Shown one piece after another: positions 21,706 through 32,111 of a stretch of 64,000 nucleotides of DNA. The notes beneath the pieces are model-generated. The model did no database searches. It had not been told where the DNA came from and worked only from the letters and a program-made list of their open reading frames with translations. The DNA lies in contig CM055102.1 of assembly GCA_029204225.1 (NCBI GenBank), forward strand, positions 46,764,998 through 46,828,997. Reading direction: 5' to 3'. Both the position numbers and the translations under genes were made by a program. Source of the stretch: Diphasiastrum complanatum. Lineage: Eukaryota; Streptophyta; Lycopodiopsida; Lycopodiales; Lycopodiaceae. The first letter of the stretch is position 1; each line of letters starts with the position of its first letter.

Positions 21706-22096
21706 GGGCCTGTTGACTTGACCAGTGACTCATGGACCTGCATGGTTGCCACTTGTCGTGATCTAGGATGTGGCTCGGAGACTCCTACCTTGGAGGTATA
21801 CAAGGGAGGAGTCTCATTAACCATTCATTATATCTACCTAGGAGAAGGTGGATGGTGAGCGCTTGTGCATTGCCAGGATGTGAGCTAGCTAGGGATGGGA
21901 GGTGGCTGATGGCTCTAGTTTTGGTATGGGACGCTGTTAGGATTGGAGGTCGGATCTCGCTTGTTACAGGTAACAGGCCAGGGCACGAAGGGTGGATCCC
22001 GTGACATTCGGTTCCTACAGCGGGGTGGATCGCGTGACGTTCGGTTCCTTGTGGGTTAGTGGCACCTGGCGGTTTGCGGTAAATCAGGACATAACA
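21706..22096 (+). repeat. 3' LTR of nested Ty3 element (5'-truncated)
   Basis: Matches the 5' LTR from gggcctgtt to ataaca, but lacks its first ~57 bases; internal sequence joins directly at 21705. A small internal duplication (cggttcctacag/cggttccttgtg) is present. Confidence 0.7.
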
Positions 22097-23739
22097 AGTG
22101 GTTTGATAAGTGAGAGAACTACTTTGAACTTCATTGAGATTCAACTAACAAGGCCTAGCAGGTTAAGAAGGCAGCCTATCACCTCACTAATGTGGTTGAC
22201 AAATGGTGGCACAAAGTATAGCAGACCCTTGGTTATCCAAGAACATGGGCTGATTTTAAAAAGACCATCAGAGACTAGTTCATCCCACCACACAAACAAG
22301 TAAGGCCTTGGATGCCTAGCACCACCTGTTTAGATAGAAAAATATATTATCTGTGTCTATGTAGATTCTTATCAGGAAATATCAATGAAAGTACAAAATG
22401 ATATACCTATGGATGCAGATCCAGAAATTTACCTTTGGTTTGTTTGAGAATTTACGCCCTCCAATGCTACATGAGGTTTGTACCACACTTGAGCATGCCA
22501 TAGTGACAACTCTCATTTATGAGGGTGGTGTCAAGGGCAAAGATGTTTAGGGACAAGTTGCGGTAAGTACACAACATCGAGGCTTTCAAAAGCTAAGACC
22601 ATTACAATTGCAACAGGGTCAAAAGTGCAAGGCAGTCTCTAGCAAATCCCATATGGCTTTCCAACAATCTACCCTGTTAGCTAAGTAGAAACGTGCCAAG
22701 AATGAGGGTCTTTGCTATTCATGAAACATCCACATGTTCATTAGACCCTATTAAGCTTCGAGCTATAGATGAGTCTATTAGGCAAAAGTTTAGGTTAGTT
22801 TTCATTAGGAAATCTTGCTACCCCCCTAGATCAAAAGATTGAGCTATTCTAGGGGCAAGACCTGTTTGTCAACCCCCTTATAGGATGAGCCTTAAATAGG
22901 AAGAGGTGAGCAGGATACAACAAGTATCTTAGATGAGGATACATTAAACCTAGCTCTTCACTCTTCGCATCACCAATTTTGTTACTGAAGGAAGATGGAT
23001 CGTTTAAGATGTGTGGATTATACCGGCTTGAATAAGATCACAATAAAACACAGCTATCCTATGTCGCAAATAGATGATTTGTTGGACATTGCATGGTGCA
23101 AAAGTTTTCAGCAAGATCGATCTTAAAAGTGAAATCATCATATTTGTATTAAGGATCATGATGTGCCAAAGACGGTGTTTCATACGCGCTTTGGGCAATA
23201 TGAGTTTTTTGGCATGCCCTTTGGGCGAACTAACACTCTAGTGACATTCATGATGCTAATGAACGACTTACTCAAAGACTATATCGTTAGGTTCATCGTT
23301 TGTTTATCGATGAGATCCTAGTTTATAAAAAGTTAATGCTTGACTATAGAAGGCATTTAGAAATGGAATTTGGGGCATTGCAAAACAGTGCTTTGTATGC
23401 CAATGATAAGAAATATCTTAGTCACATAGTGACGACAAAGGAAATTGTTGTAGACCTAGCCAAGGTGGCTGTAATATGGAGTTGGCATTGGCCTACAAAT
23501 CTGTGTTGGTTGCAATCGTTCCTAGCTTTCTAGGTTTCTATGTTTTTTATCGCAGATCCATTGAGAACTACAACAGGTTATTTGTTCATTGATGGACCAG
23601 TTACATGGAGGTAATATTTTGGTTATATAGGGAAAGAAGCTGGGACAATTTTGAGGAACTAAAAGAGGCAGTGGCCACCTGTTCTCATGATCGTTGAACC
23701 CCAAAAGCCATTTCATTCAAAGACCAATGCCATTGACAA
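22097..23739 (+). pseudogene. Outer Ty3 element: gag to RT/RNase H remnants
   Basis: Resumes gag after the nested insertion (WFDK, ENYFELHEI, then AAYHLTNVVDKWW and TWADFKKTIRD). Further down are RT pieces in changing frames: PILLLKEDGSFKMC near 22975, HDVPKTVFHTRFGQYEFF near 23160-23210, and an RNase H-like FEELKEAVATC near 23650. Many stops; no LTRs seen. It ends where an LTR fragment starts at 23740. Confidence 0.65.
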
Positions 23740-24034
23740 TGTTAGAAAACTGGCTTGCTCATATAAGTTACCCAAGACAAGATTCCTATTGTCTAACGAC
23801 AATAGTCATACACATGAGAGAGAACACAAACAACAATGATTAAGCATAATGATGAGATGAACTCCAACTATGTCCCATTGCCTATGGACTAGGGTGTACT
23901 AATTAGTTATAGGCAATATTCTGTCCCAAAAGCAAAAGCAAAAGCAAGAGCAACCTTAAAGCAATTGCCTAACTGATGTCTCTATATAATGTAAAATCAC
24001 CCAACTCCTATCTATAGCAAAACTTGTGCTCCAA
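23740..24034 (-). repeat. LTR fragment related to LARD-like element
   Basis: On the minus strand it ends TTTTCTAACA and matches the 3' two-thirds of the LTR at 14151-14565, including the CTATA...TAGG and GCAATTGCTTT words. No internal region is attached. Confidence 0.65.
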
Positions 24035-24120
24035 ATCAAGGAAGAGCACATCCAGAAGAATGGGTGGAGCAGCAAACTCCGCGCAGAGGATGCTATGCGT
24101 CGGAGAGGGCTTGGCCCTGA

Positions 24121-24570
24121 TCATTTAGGCAAGCATAAGTGCCTGAATGCGTGTAATAGCAAGCCAATCGTCCGTGGAAAGCCCTGGAAGCCATGTCTCG
24201 GAGCCATACATAGCAGCAGGAGTGACCGGTGTATCAGAGATGGCAACGAGCACGCGGGTGGTGCAATGGACAGCCTAATATACCAGGGGCAGGCATCTCC
24301 ACTCCCCTCTCGTATGACTCTCTCAAGCTCATCAATATATAGGGCGAATAAAGTGGGTGAAAGAGGACATCCCTGCTTAACTCCAACAGTACTGCGAACC
24401 GGTGTAGAAAAACCAGAACCATCTCTGAATCTAACCAGGACTCTCTCATGCAGTGCGAGGATGGCAGCCATCATGTCCTCTGGAATCCCCAAGGCCCGAA
24501 GGCGCTGAATCAGCAAATGGCGAGTCAGTGAATCAAAGGATCTCCTGAAATCCACGAAACAGCAAAAAAC
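24121..24570 (-). pseudogene. LINE (non-LTR) reverse transcriptase fragment
   Basis: Minus-strand translation CFVDFRRSFDSLTRHLL, then GVKQGCPLSPTLFALYIDELE, matches the palm of non-LTR retrotransposon RT. A frameshift follows near 24290, and the ADD-box region is not intact. A later frame reads TPAAMYGSETWLPG, the usual downstream segment. A GA microsatellite (24575-24597) lies just upstream on the coding strand. 5' truncated, as LINE copies usually are, and inserted beside an LTR fragment. Confidence 0.75.
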
Positions 24571-24809
24571 TTCCAGAGAGAGAGAGAGAGAGAGAGCAAC
24601 AAAAGGGTCATCATAATAGAGAGATGGAAGCAATGGAGGTTCTAAGCAGAATGGCAATGAAGTTGCTTGGCAGAATCATGATGGAGGTCGTGGACAAAAT
24701 AGTGAGGCTGACATTGGAGGTCCAGGGTTAGCAATGATGGCTGGAAAGCCTGCAATTGGCGGTGGGGAGGCCAATGAGAGGCCAGCTAGCATTGAGTGGC
24801 ATATTCAAT

Positions 24810-25085
24810 AGAATACGATGTTTTTTGGCATCCTTTGTATTCATCTTTCCTTTGATCCACCTATTCCCTCTACTTCCCTTCTGCCTGCTATTTCTGATCT
24901 TCTTCAATCAAGCGTTTTTTATAAGTCGTCCACATTACCTCCTTTATGTTCTATCAGCCATCATATTGGCCTTTTTCTTGGTGCCCATCTTACCTCTCGA
25001 CCCTTCATTCTAGCTGTTTTTTCTGATGCCCATTATTCCTGCAATGGTAGTAGTCCCTATGGTTTTCAGAAGTCCTTTGCCTGTT
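24810..25085 (+). pseudogene. Possible Ty3 RT N-terminal fragment
   Basis: The frame reads AISDLLQ, then STLPPLC, HHIGLFLGAHLTSRPF, which resembles the entry into Ty3 RT (the LPP...H.I.L..GA.P...RPY block). The similarity is weak and short. Confidence 0.35.
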
Positions 25086-25867
25086 GACGTTAGCCCCATC
25101 GCACCTTTGTTTCAACATATTTCCTTATCTACCAGCCAATGGCTACTCTTTGAGGTATACCCCCATCCCCTAATGATATTCCACTCACTTTATCATCCTT
25201 TCTTTCTAACTCTTGTGAGTGTATTTTGCGAACACAACACCTGGCACGTATCCATACTTAGTATAAGTCTTTGGCCGATCACCATAGAATTTGATGAAGG
25301 TTGATATGTTTACTTCCTGCACCATAAGTTTGTCAAGGGCTTAGAAACCCGTTCCGAATCTTTTGGGCCGGAACATACTGTACGTTTTGTACAGTTCGTT
25401 CCAGAACGTACTGGGTCAGAACTTTTTTTCTTTTTTTAATATAAAAAACAGGTATTAGTAGGATCACTATTGCTTTCATCTACAGTTTGAGCTGCAGAAG
25501 AGTCTCTTTTTGCCTAATTTTCAGATTTAGAGAACAGTTCTGTACAAATTTCAAGATGCTAAGTCCAGGTTTGAAGCATGGGAACCTGAAGGCTGATTAA
25601 GTCATCAGGAGGGTCAAGAATGCATAAAATGCAAGGCAAATATTGTGACCATTTGTTTCGATGTGGGAACGGCGCAAAAGATTGTATCCCATTTGCTTGA
25701 TAGTGGTCAAAAGGTGTCAAGAATTAGATATGCAACATCAAGCATTCACCATAAGCAATCACCACAAGAAGGCGGAAGAAGAACACGCACTGTCACTCTA
25801 TCACTCTAACTCATACAGAATGTCAAATGTACAAATAAACCTTGAACCCCTGATAGAGAGAGAAAAC
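25086..25867. other. Intron sequence, no recognised element
   Basis: No convincing gene. Contains a short palindromic patch around 25380-25420 (gtacagttcgttcc...ggaac...gtac words) and a T-rich tract near 25425. Confidence 0.3.
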
Positions 25868-27365
25868 CTACGAGTAGACTAACCATACCACTTCTTGTGT
25901 AGCATTGCTAAGTGCTCGATATTCAGCTTCCGTCGATGATAAGGCTAGTGTAGGTTGCTTTCTGCTGCTACATGAAATTGCAGCTGTACCATAACTGATT
26001 GTATGACCACTGGTAGATCTTCTGTCATCAATATTACCTGCCCAATCGGCATCTGTATAACCTACCAACATTGGCGCTTCAGGCTGATCATACTTCAAAC
26101 CAAAATTCAATGTCCTCCAAATGTATCTGAGAATACGTTTAGCAGACTTCCAATGTGCTTGACTAGGATCTTGCATAAATTGACTAACAACACCAACAAC
26201 ATAGGAAATATCAGGTCGTGTGTGTGTCAAATAAATCAAACTACCCACTAGCTGTCTATACAAATAAGCATCCACTTTCTCAGATTCATCATATGCAGTA
26301 AGCTTCATGTTGACATCCATAGGTGTACTCAAAGGCTTACAATCCTGCATATTGAACTTATAGAGCAAATCTTGTGCATATTTGCTTTGTGTAAGAAAGA
26401 CCATGTCTTCCTTTTGCCATACTTCAATGCCAAGACAATAGTGCATCAATCCTAGATCACTCATGTCAAAAGCATTGGAAAGATCTGATTTACTTCCTGT
26501 AATAATCAAATCATCCACGTACAACACAATGAACACTATATCTGAGTCTTGCCTTAGAATGTAAAGATTAGGATCAGCATCACTCTTTACCATTCCCCTT
26601 TGCTTGAAGTGTTCATCAATGCAAGAGTACCACGCCCGTGGTGCTTGCTTCAATCCATAAATGGCTTTGTTGAGCTTACAAATTATCCATTTGCAAATGA
26701 TAGGCGTCTTACCATCAGGTAGCTCAACCAAGTTCCACGTCCTATTTTTCGTTATAGCTTCCATTTCTGTTTCCATAGCTTCACGCCACTTCTTGTGCTC
26801 CTTTGCTTTATCAAAAGTTTTTGGTTCTTGAGCCTTGAGCACAGAACCCATTAGGGCTAGATTCATCTCTAATCTTGCAGGAGGTTTTCGATTTCTACTT
26901 GATCTTCTAAGCTCTCCCTGCTCACTTGATTCGGGAGTATCTCCCTTATTAGCATCACTTGTTACTGACAAGTACCACTTAGGCACTCTCCTAGGAATCT
27001 CATTATTGACCCTGTCTTTTTCCATTGGCTCTTCCATATCGACACCAACTTCTTCCTTCACTTGCACTTTAGCTTTATCATCAAAGGGATCAATTGTCAA
27101 TTTTATTTGGTCATTTTGACCCATCTCATCAAAAGTAGCATCTCTGGAAATCATGATCTTTTGTGCATCTGTGTCATACATCCTGTATGCCTTGGCTCTC
27201 TCATCATATCCAAGGAAAATACACTTAACAACTTTTGCATCCAGCTTCTTTCGTTTTTCATCAGGTACATGAGCGTAAGCATCACAACCAAATACTTATA
27301 AATGAGAAACATTAGGTTTCTTTCTAGTAAAAGCTTCGTAAGGTGTCTTACCCTCCTGGCATGAG
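25868..27365 (-). pseudogene. Copia pol fragment with in-frame RT deletion, 437-codon open frame
   Basis: Reading the minus strand from 27365: the end of integrase (GKTPYEAFTRKKP, then a stop at about 27298, then CDAYAHVPDEKRKKLD), a linker, then RT. From 27181 the frame is open for 437 codons. RT starts ITKNRTWNLVELPDGK and KWII, then jumps to [18 protein letters not shown]: roughly 95 residues, with the finger region and the first catalytic Asp (DVxTAFL), are missing without a frame change. YVDD is intact (near 26515). RNase H follows (GYTDADWAGN, LSSTEAEYRALS) and stops at 25868. No LTRs. The clean frame suggests a recent insertion or a template that was transcribed already deleted. Confidence 0.8.
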
Positions 27366-27674
27366 AACGTTTTCAAAATTGTACATAATACTCATCCAAA
27401 TGTAAACCTTTGACTGCTATAGCTGACTTATATGGGTTTGAAATCACTTGTGGATACTTGTTCATTTGTTCTTACTTAAGCATGTGGCACTTCGTGTTTT
27501 GAACTTTATCTACTCAAGAATCTCTCATGCAGCTGGCTCTTGTTTTCAAGTTTCAAGCTTACTGTTCTAAGCTAGTCAAGGGCACAATCTTCAAGTACGT
27601 TGACCCAATCAAATGCATATGACACTTCACTTTTAACTTGCTCAGTATCTAATCATTTGTGTAATGGCGTGCAG
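27366..27674 (+). other. 3' end of the long host intron
   Basis: No element recognised. The intron ends tgtgtaatggcgtgcag with a plausible branch/pyrimidine stretch upstream. Confidence 0.5.
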
Positions 27675-28235
27675 GATTTGACTTCTGAAGCCCATCTACT
27701 CAGGCAAGAATTACATGTAAAAGCTGGAAAGTTATGTAAAAAACTCGATCTTGTGGTGTTTGTACACAATCTTGCCCATAAGGTCCCTCGGTTGCGCCAA
27801 TCAACTGGTGCAAGTCATACTAGGCCTGCTCTTGCAGTTCTCTTGGATGAGGTGGTTGCAGCAGGTGTTCCTTTGATTCTAGCGATCACCAACAAGTTTT
27901 CAGTAAGTGCAGATCGCCGTCAGACTGCAGCTACGGCAGTGATGGAGACATATAGAATACCTCCTGACTTGGCAGTGATAGTAAATTCATGTCCTTATTC
28001 AGTACATGGTTATGGAGCTATAGATACGTCACAGAGGTCTATTGGAGCAAGAAACAGGCCGGGAAGCTCAAATTTTACTCTGCAAGGGACGGCACAGAAA
28101 ATAATGTCTGGTCCAGTGAACCTTGTTCAGATGCCATTTCGAAAAAGAGACGTTGTACTGCCAGTTGAAGGAGTGACAGAACTCCATAATCTTATTCATA
28201 AGGTCCTCTTAAGTCATGAAGAGGCTGCATTTGAG
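27675..28235 (+). CDS. Host gene exon c: GTPase-like domain body
   Basis: A 561-bp exon (187 codons) between gcgtgcag and gtgaga, in phase with its neighbours. Product: DLTSEAHLLRQEL, LVVFVHNLAHKVPR, PLILAITNKFSVS (TNKFS occupies the place of the NKxD G4 motif, with Ser for Asp), then FRKRDVVLPVEGV and HEEAAFE. Hydrophobic beta-strand patterns before the HN and TNK sites fit a Ras-like fold. There are no stops. The unusual G4 residue could mean altered nucleotide preference. The family name rests on recall of conserved plant sequences, not on a search. Confidence 0.8.
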
Positions 28236-28430
28236 GTGAGATGGTTTCTTTTGTAGGCCATGTTTATGTCCTTATCTTAAAGAGACGTATGAGATGCTCC
28301 AGCTCTGTGTAGGTTTCTTTTAAATTTGAGATTGGATACGTTATGTGAGTTTCATGCTTGTGGTAAGAACAACGATGCAAGTACTATTCAACATCATTCT
28401 TATAGAACTCTTAATATTTCTGGGCGATAG

Positions 28431-28607
28431 GAACTTGCGAGAGAATCTCTGGCTATGGAAGTTGAAGAAAAAAGTGCACACCCTTTAGTGAAAGGTACTA
28501 GATATTTTCCTGGCAAGCCAGGCACTGGAGCAGCAGCTGCAGTTGGTGCAAGCTTTGGTATCTTTGCGGCTATCATACTTGGTGCGACTAGTCTTCGCAA
28601 ATCCTGA
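28431..28607 (+). CDS. Host gene exon d: C terminus with glycine-rich hydrophobic segment
   Basis: Fifty-eight codons plus TGA (28605-28607) after the acceptor gggcgatag. It starts ELARESLAMEVEEK, a charged helix, and ends with an Ala/Gly-rich hydrophobic stretch (AVGASFGIFAAIILGA) and a basic tail SLRKS, which looks like a single membrane-anchor segment near the C terminus. The intron before it is 195 bp (28236-28430). Tail anchoring to a membrane is inference. Confidence 0.75.
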   Translation, partial: ELARESLAMEVEEKSAHPLVKGTRYFPGKPGTGAAAAVGASFGIFAAIILGATSLRKS

Positions 28608-29830
28608 ATTTCGATAGGTTTGGCGGCAGGCCTGTAAATTGATCCCTAATTATCCCATTCAATTTGTTTGGATTATTTCCAGCAATGCATGGAACACAAT
28701 TCTTGCTGCACTTGCTTATTATGTTTCCTTCTTAGCAATGTACAGTGATTTGATACTTAGGAAGTCATTTATAGATGTTTTTAGCTAGGGTGGGCTTAAT
28801 TCAGAACAGCATGAACATCCTTGTACGCTGGCTAATTTTTTTTGAATACCTCAGTACAGATACCATCTTGCTTGGTCCTCACTACTATCAAAATGAGTAT
28901 CAAAGGTTCAACTGGTCAATGTACTGATTTTACCTTGTCTTTTTCTGACCTGTCATCACTTTTAACACTCGAATGGATAAGAATGCTGGAAAGAAGCTAC
29001 AAGTGTTGAAATCCTTTCAAGCTTCTGTTTGAAGTCTTTCAAGCCTGTTTGATAATTTTTTGTTTCAAACAAACAAATGAGCATGGAAGTTCGACATTAA
29101 GCATCTTATGAAAGTTGACACAAATTTTGGAAAGATAGGTTTAGATGCAGTTTCAAAGTGTCGTATGTACTCGGATTTTTTTATTTATGCTAATTTGTGT
29201 GGGAGCATTCAACCATCCCTCCTGGAACAAATTTGCCTTGCATCAGGGAGGGCATTCTGGGTAAACAACTTTGGGGCATGTGTGTACACATGTTTACTTA
29301 CACCTTTTTCTATGTTTTACAATTGTTTCTTTAATGGTACTATTTTTTCAATATTGGGAGTCGTGGTTACCCAGATAAAATGACTAGTTTGTCTTTCTGT
29401 TGTTGTCTTTACCAATTCCATTGTGTTACATTGTTTTAACCAATTGCATTGGTTTTTGTATGAAATGCCATTGGATCTGTTGAACCATTTTCTATAATTA
29501 TATGCCAATATGTAGGGTTGTTTTACTACCTAAGGTTCTTTAATTGGTTCAACCTTTTGCCCCCAGCAGAGCTCCTTAACCCTGGGCAGAATTGGGCTTG
29601 AAAGTACCTTTTCTAAGTTCATGGCAAGGAACACATCAAGTAGGTTCCCTTCCATTTGGATGTGGAAATGATTGAACGAAATGTCTTTGTATTATTTATG
29701 ACAATTGTCTTTTATACAGTGGGATATCATCTTGCCATTTGCTACTATGTGTACTTTACGAGATGTGCTGGTATTGTATTGATATGTCAAAATCTCACGT
29801 GGTTTCGTGTTGGGTCTTACAGAGACACAC

Positions 29831-29864
<34 letters not shown>

Positions 29865-30091
29865 CTTTCTAATGACCACTCAACTTCATTGGTATTGGTC
29901 TAAAATTTCTTAAACTGGTAGAAAATCAAATTTTTAAGGCTACCAAACTCTTGCTCCAAGTGTAGAAAGCTAGGCCATTTAGCGTCAAACTGTAGGCTGC
30001 TGAGAACAAGTCAGCAACTCAATTATTTCTTTTTCCTGATTTTTTAATTCTCGTCAATGAGTTGGTTGACCCCTGTTTACCCACAACTGAT
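28608..30091. other. 3' UTR/intergenic, no further gene seen
   Basis: Follows the host stop codon. No clear AATAAA within the first few hundred bases. AT-rich, with a CA microsatellite at 29824-29863. The short frames do not look coding. Confidence 0.4.
29824..29863. repeat. (AC)n microsatellite
   Basis: About 20 AC units with one acgc interruption near the start. Confidence 0.9.
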
Positions 30092-30140
30092 TCAATAGCC
30101 AAAAACGGCAAGCAGTGTTTCCTGGCCAGCAATCTCTAAC

Positions 30141-30533
30141 TTGGCTCCCAAGACAAGTGAAGAGGCTTTTTTGTTGCTTGTGACTTTCCTAGGCTTGCAA
30201 CCAGAATTGCCAATGGATGTGAATTTAAATTTCAAAAGCTCAGCAACTACAACAAAGCAGCAATCACATCCCCCTTCCAAGCTCCACAAGCTACGGCCCA
30301 AGGCACTGCCTAAGGCAATGCAGGAGTCAGTTATAGTAATTCGAGATCCAAGAGTAGTAGTAAGCAAGCAAAATGATTGGATTTCTTGCATAGCACCTCT
30401 AAAATTTGATTGGTCCATTGAGTTATCTCCTACTTTGATTGGACCATTTTTTATGCATCTCTCTTTTGTGATTGGTCACATGACAATATTACAACATCAA
30501 AAGACATTCAATAGCCCTCTATCATCATGTTAG
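30141..30533 (+). other. Unassigned 130-codon open frame
   Basis: Open on the plus strand and also open on the minus strand over most of the same span, so it may be chance. It contains a basic Pro/Lys stretch (HPPSKLHKLRPKALPK). No similarity or start context supports it as a gene. Confidence 0.15.
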
Positions 30534-30829
30534 ATGTCAAAGGCCTACAATACCTCGAGCTAAGTCAAAGCTACTTTTGGCCTAATTACTTGCTGACATA
30601 TGTACAAGGGGTAAATTTGGCATAGGAAGATTAAGGCCTATTGACTATTCAAACTCAACATAAATGAACTAAAATGATTAGGTAGGTCTACCTTCCACAC
30701 GTGGGAACATGTTCCACACATGTGAGATTTACATATGTACATAATGATGAGAAAATATCAAGCTAAATTTTGCTAAATCTTCACACTCCTCAGAAACTAG
30801 CTTGTTGAGATACAATATCAAACAAGAAA

Positions 30830-32111
30830 CTACGTGCTCCTCAAGTAAATCTTCTGCTCTGGATATGTTGTGAAAACCAGCCAATGAACTTGTGATAGCA
30901 CAAATTCACCAAATCCAAGAGAGAATTTCTTTGATGAAAATATGGCCAATCTCCTTGATGAGCACCAATTTGCCACCATTTCCTTTTGTTTCGTCCATGC
31001 TTGAAGAAGATCTTGGGTTTGAAAGCTCAACCTCCTTGAAAATAGCTTCACCATAATGAGGGAAACCCGAGGCCTCCATGCCTCATGAAGATCAAGATCA
31101 CAAAATAGGCAAAAGTGTTGATGATCAAGATTTTGCATTCTAGCTTGACTACTTCACAAACTATGAACATTTTGAATGATAGATCTAATCCTGTAATCAA
31201 ACGCTATCTTGATCTTATTGAGCTTCTTACTTGCTCAAGGATACAAGTGTCCTTTGTGGATGATTCACTTCTTCTCATGAGAAGTGTGCAAATTGTCTTA
31301 CAAAGTCAAAAAACATGATTTTTCACACTATGAATGATTATCTCATTCTTGCTCTTACAAGATCCAAGAGCATACATTTGATGATACAACCACTTGCTTT
31401 CTAAATGATTTAGAACCAGATCTAAGCTATTAATGACATGAGCTATGTCCATACAAGAGGCATCATACAAAACTAGCATTACCTCACTCCAATTTTGAGA
31501 TGTAGAAATCTCATCAAAGTAAGACGGTGTATCAAAATTATTGAAGAGAAGCAAGATTGAATGTGTTGGAGTAGATACCACTTGAAATTTGCACAAAGAC
31601 TCGGCCTTGCCTCTTGAAAATCTCCTTGGAACCATGAGTTGGGAAGACTCCTCTTCAAGCCTTGGTCTCTCTCCATCATGTACTTGGATTGTTGGTAGAT
31701 ATGTGGATTCTACCGTCATCCTCTTGATTGAGATGAGATTTTCCTTACTTCTTACATGCAAAGGAATATTGACAAGATCCCCAAAGTATCAACTATTGTC
31801 ATCTTCCTATCCGCTAGGACATTTGATAATAGATACATCCAATTGAAGTCTTCAATGAAGGAGACACATATGCAAGCACCACTTGATGAAACACCATCAT
31901 CCAAATGAACAAGATGAAATAATTGATGAGAAGTAGAACACCTTGGCAATAACTCACCATCAAATTTTGCCAAAGCATCATCTTCAAGAGTCTTACCATC
32001 ATGGAACATAGATTGAGGCAAACCAATTGCCTCCTCTTCCTTGAGATGATCCAAGCTCTTCTTGACCATTCTTCCACAAGGATTAGCTTCCAAATTTAAA
32101 AGTTTTTCCAC
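30830..32111 (-). pseudogene. Degenerate retroelement related to the LARD-like internal region
   Basis: The stretch 31445-31735 on the minus strand matches 14845-15128 at the DNA level, including a shared frame (LMVPRRFSRGKAESL and FDEISTSQ). Upstream on the same strand (32111-31752) a frame reads LFHLVHLDDG...SFIEDFNWMYLL, which vaguely resembles the catalytic start of a copia integrase. Frames change and no LTRs were found. Assignment to copia is weak, but the shared repeat family is clear. Confidence 0.5.

Larger units (their letters stand above)
17855..22096 (+). mobile_element. Ty3 retrotransposon, internally deleted, inserted in another Ty3 element
   Basis: Bounded by LTRs (17855-18306 and 21706-22096) and flanked by agtcg (17850-17854) and agtgg (22097-22101), a five-base target duplication with one change. 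Internal order: primer site, gag, protease, reverse transcriptase, integrase. There is no zinc knuckle and almost no RNase H, so deletions join gag to protease and RT to integrase. Stops and shifts interrupt every domain. The outer element's gag reads on across the insertion, which fixes the order of events. Confidence 0.8.
12238..27674 (+). other. 15.4-kb host-gene intron loaded with transposons
   Basis: Donor CAG/gtgtat at 12238 and acceptor ggcgtgcag at 27674. The exons on either side are the consecutive parts of one protein: DAAGVNLQ is followed by DLTSEAHLLRQELH. Inside lie a Ty3 tail fragment, a LARD-like element, a Ty3 RT fragment, a Ty3 element nested in another, an LTR fragment, a LINE fragment, a further Ty3 piece and a copia fragment. 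The order and phase of the exons make this one intron, not two gene fragments. Confidence 0.75.

Noticed and set aside
24756-25304. Hydrophobic frames resembling a membrane protein
   Set aside because: T-rich stretch; the best match is a weak Ty3 RT entry, and frames overlap each other.
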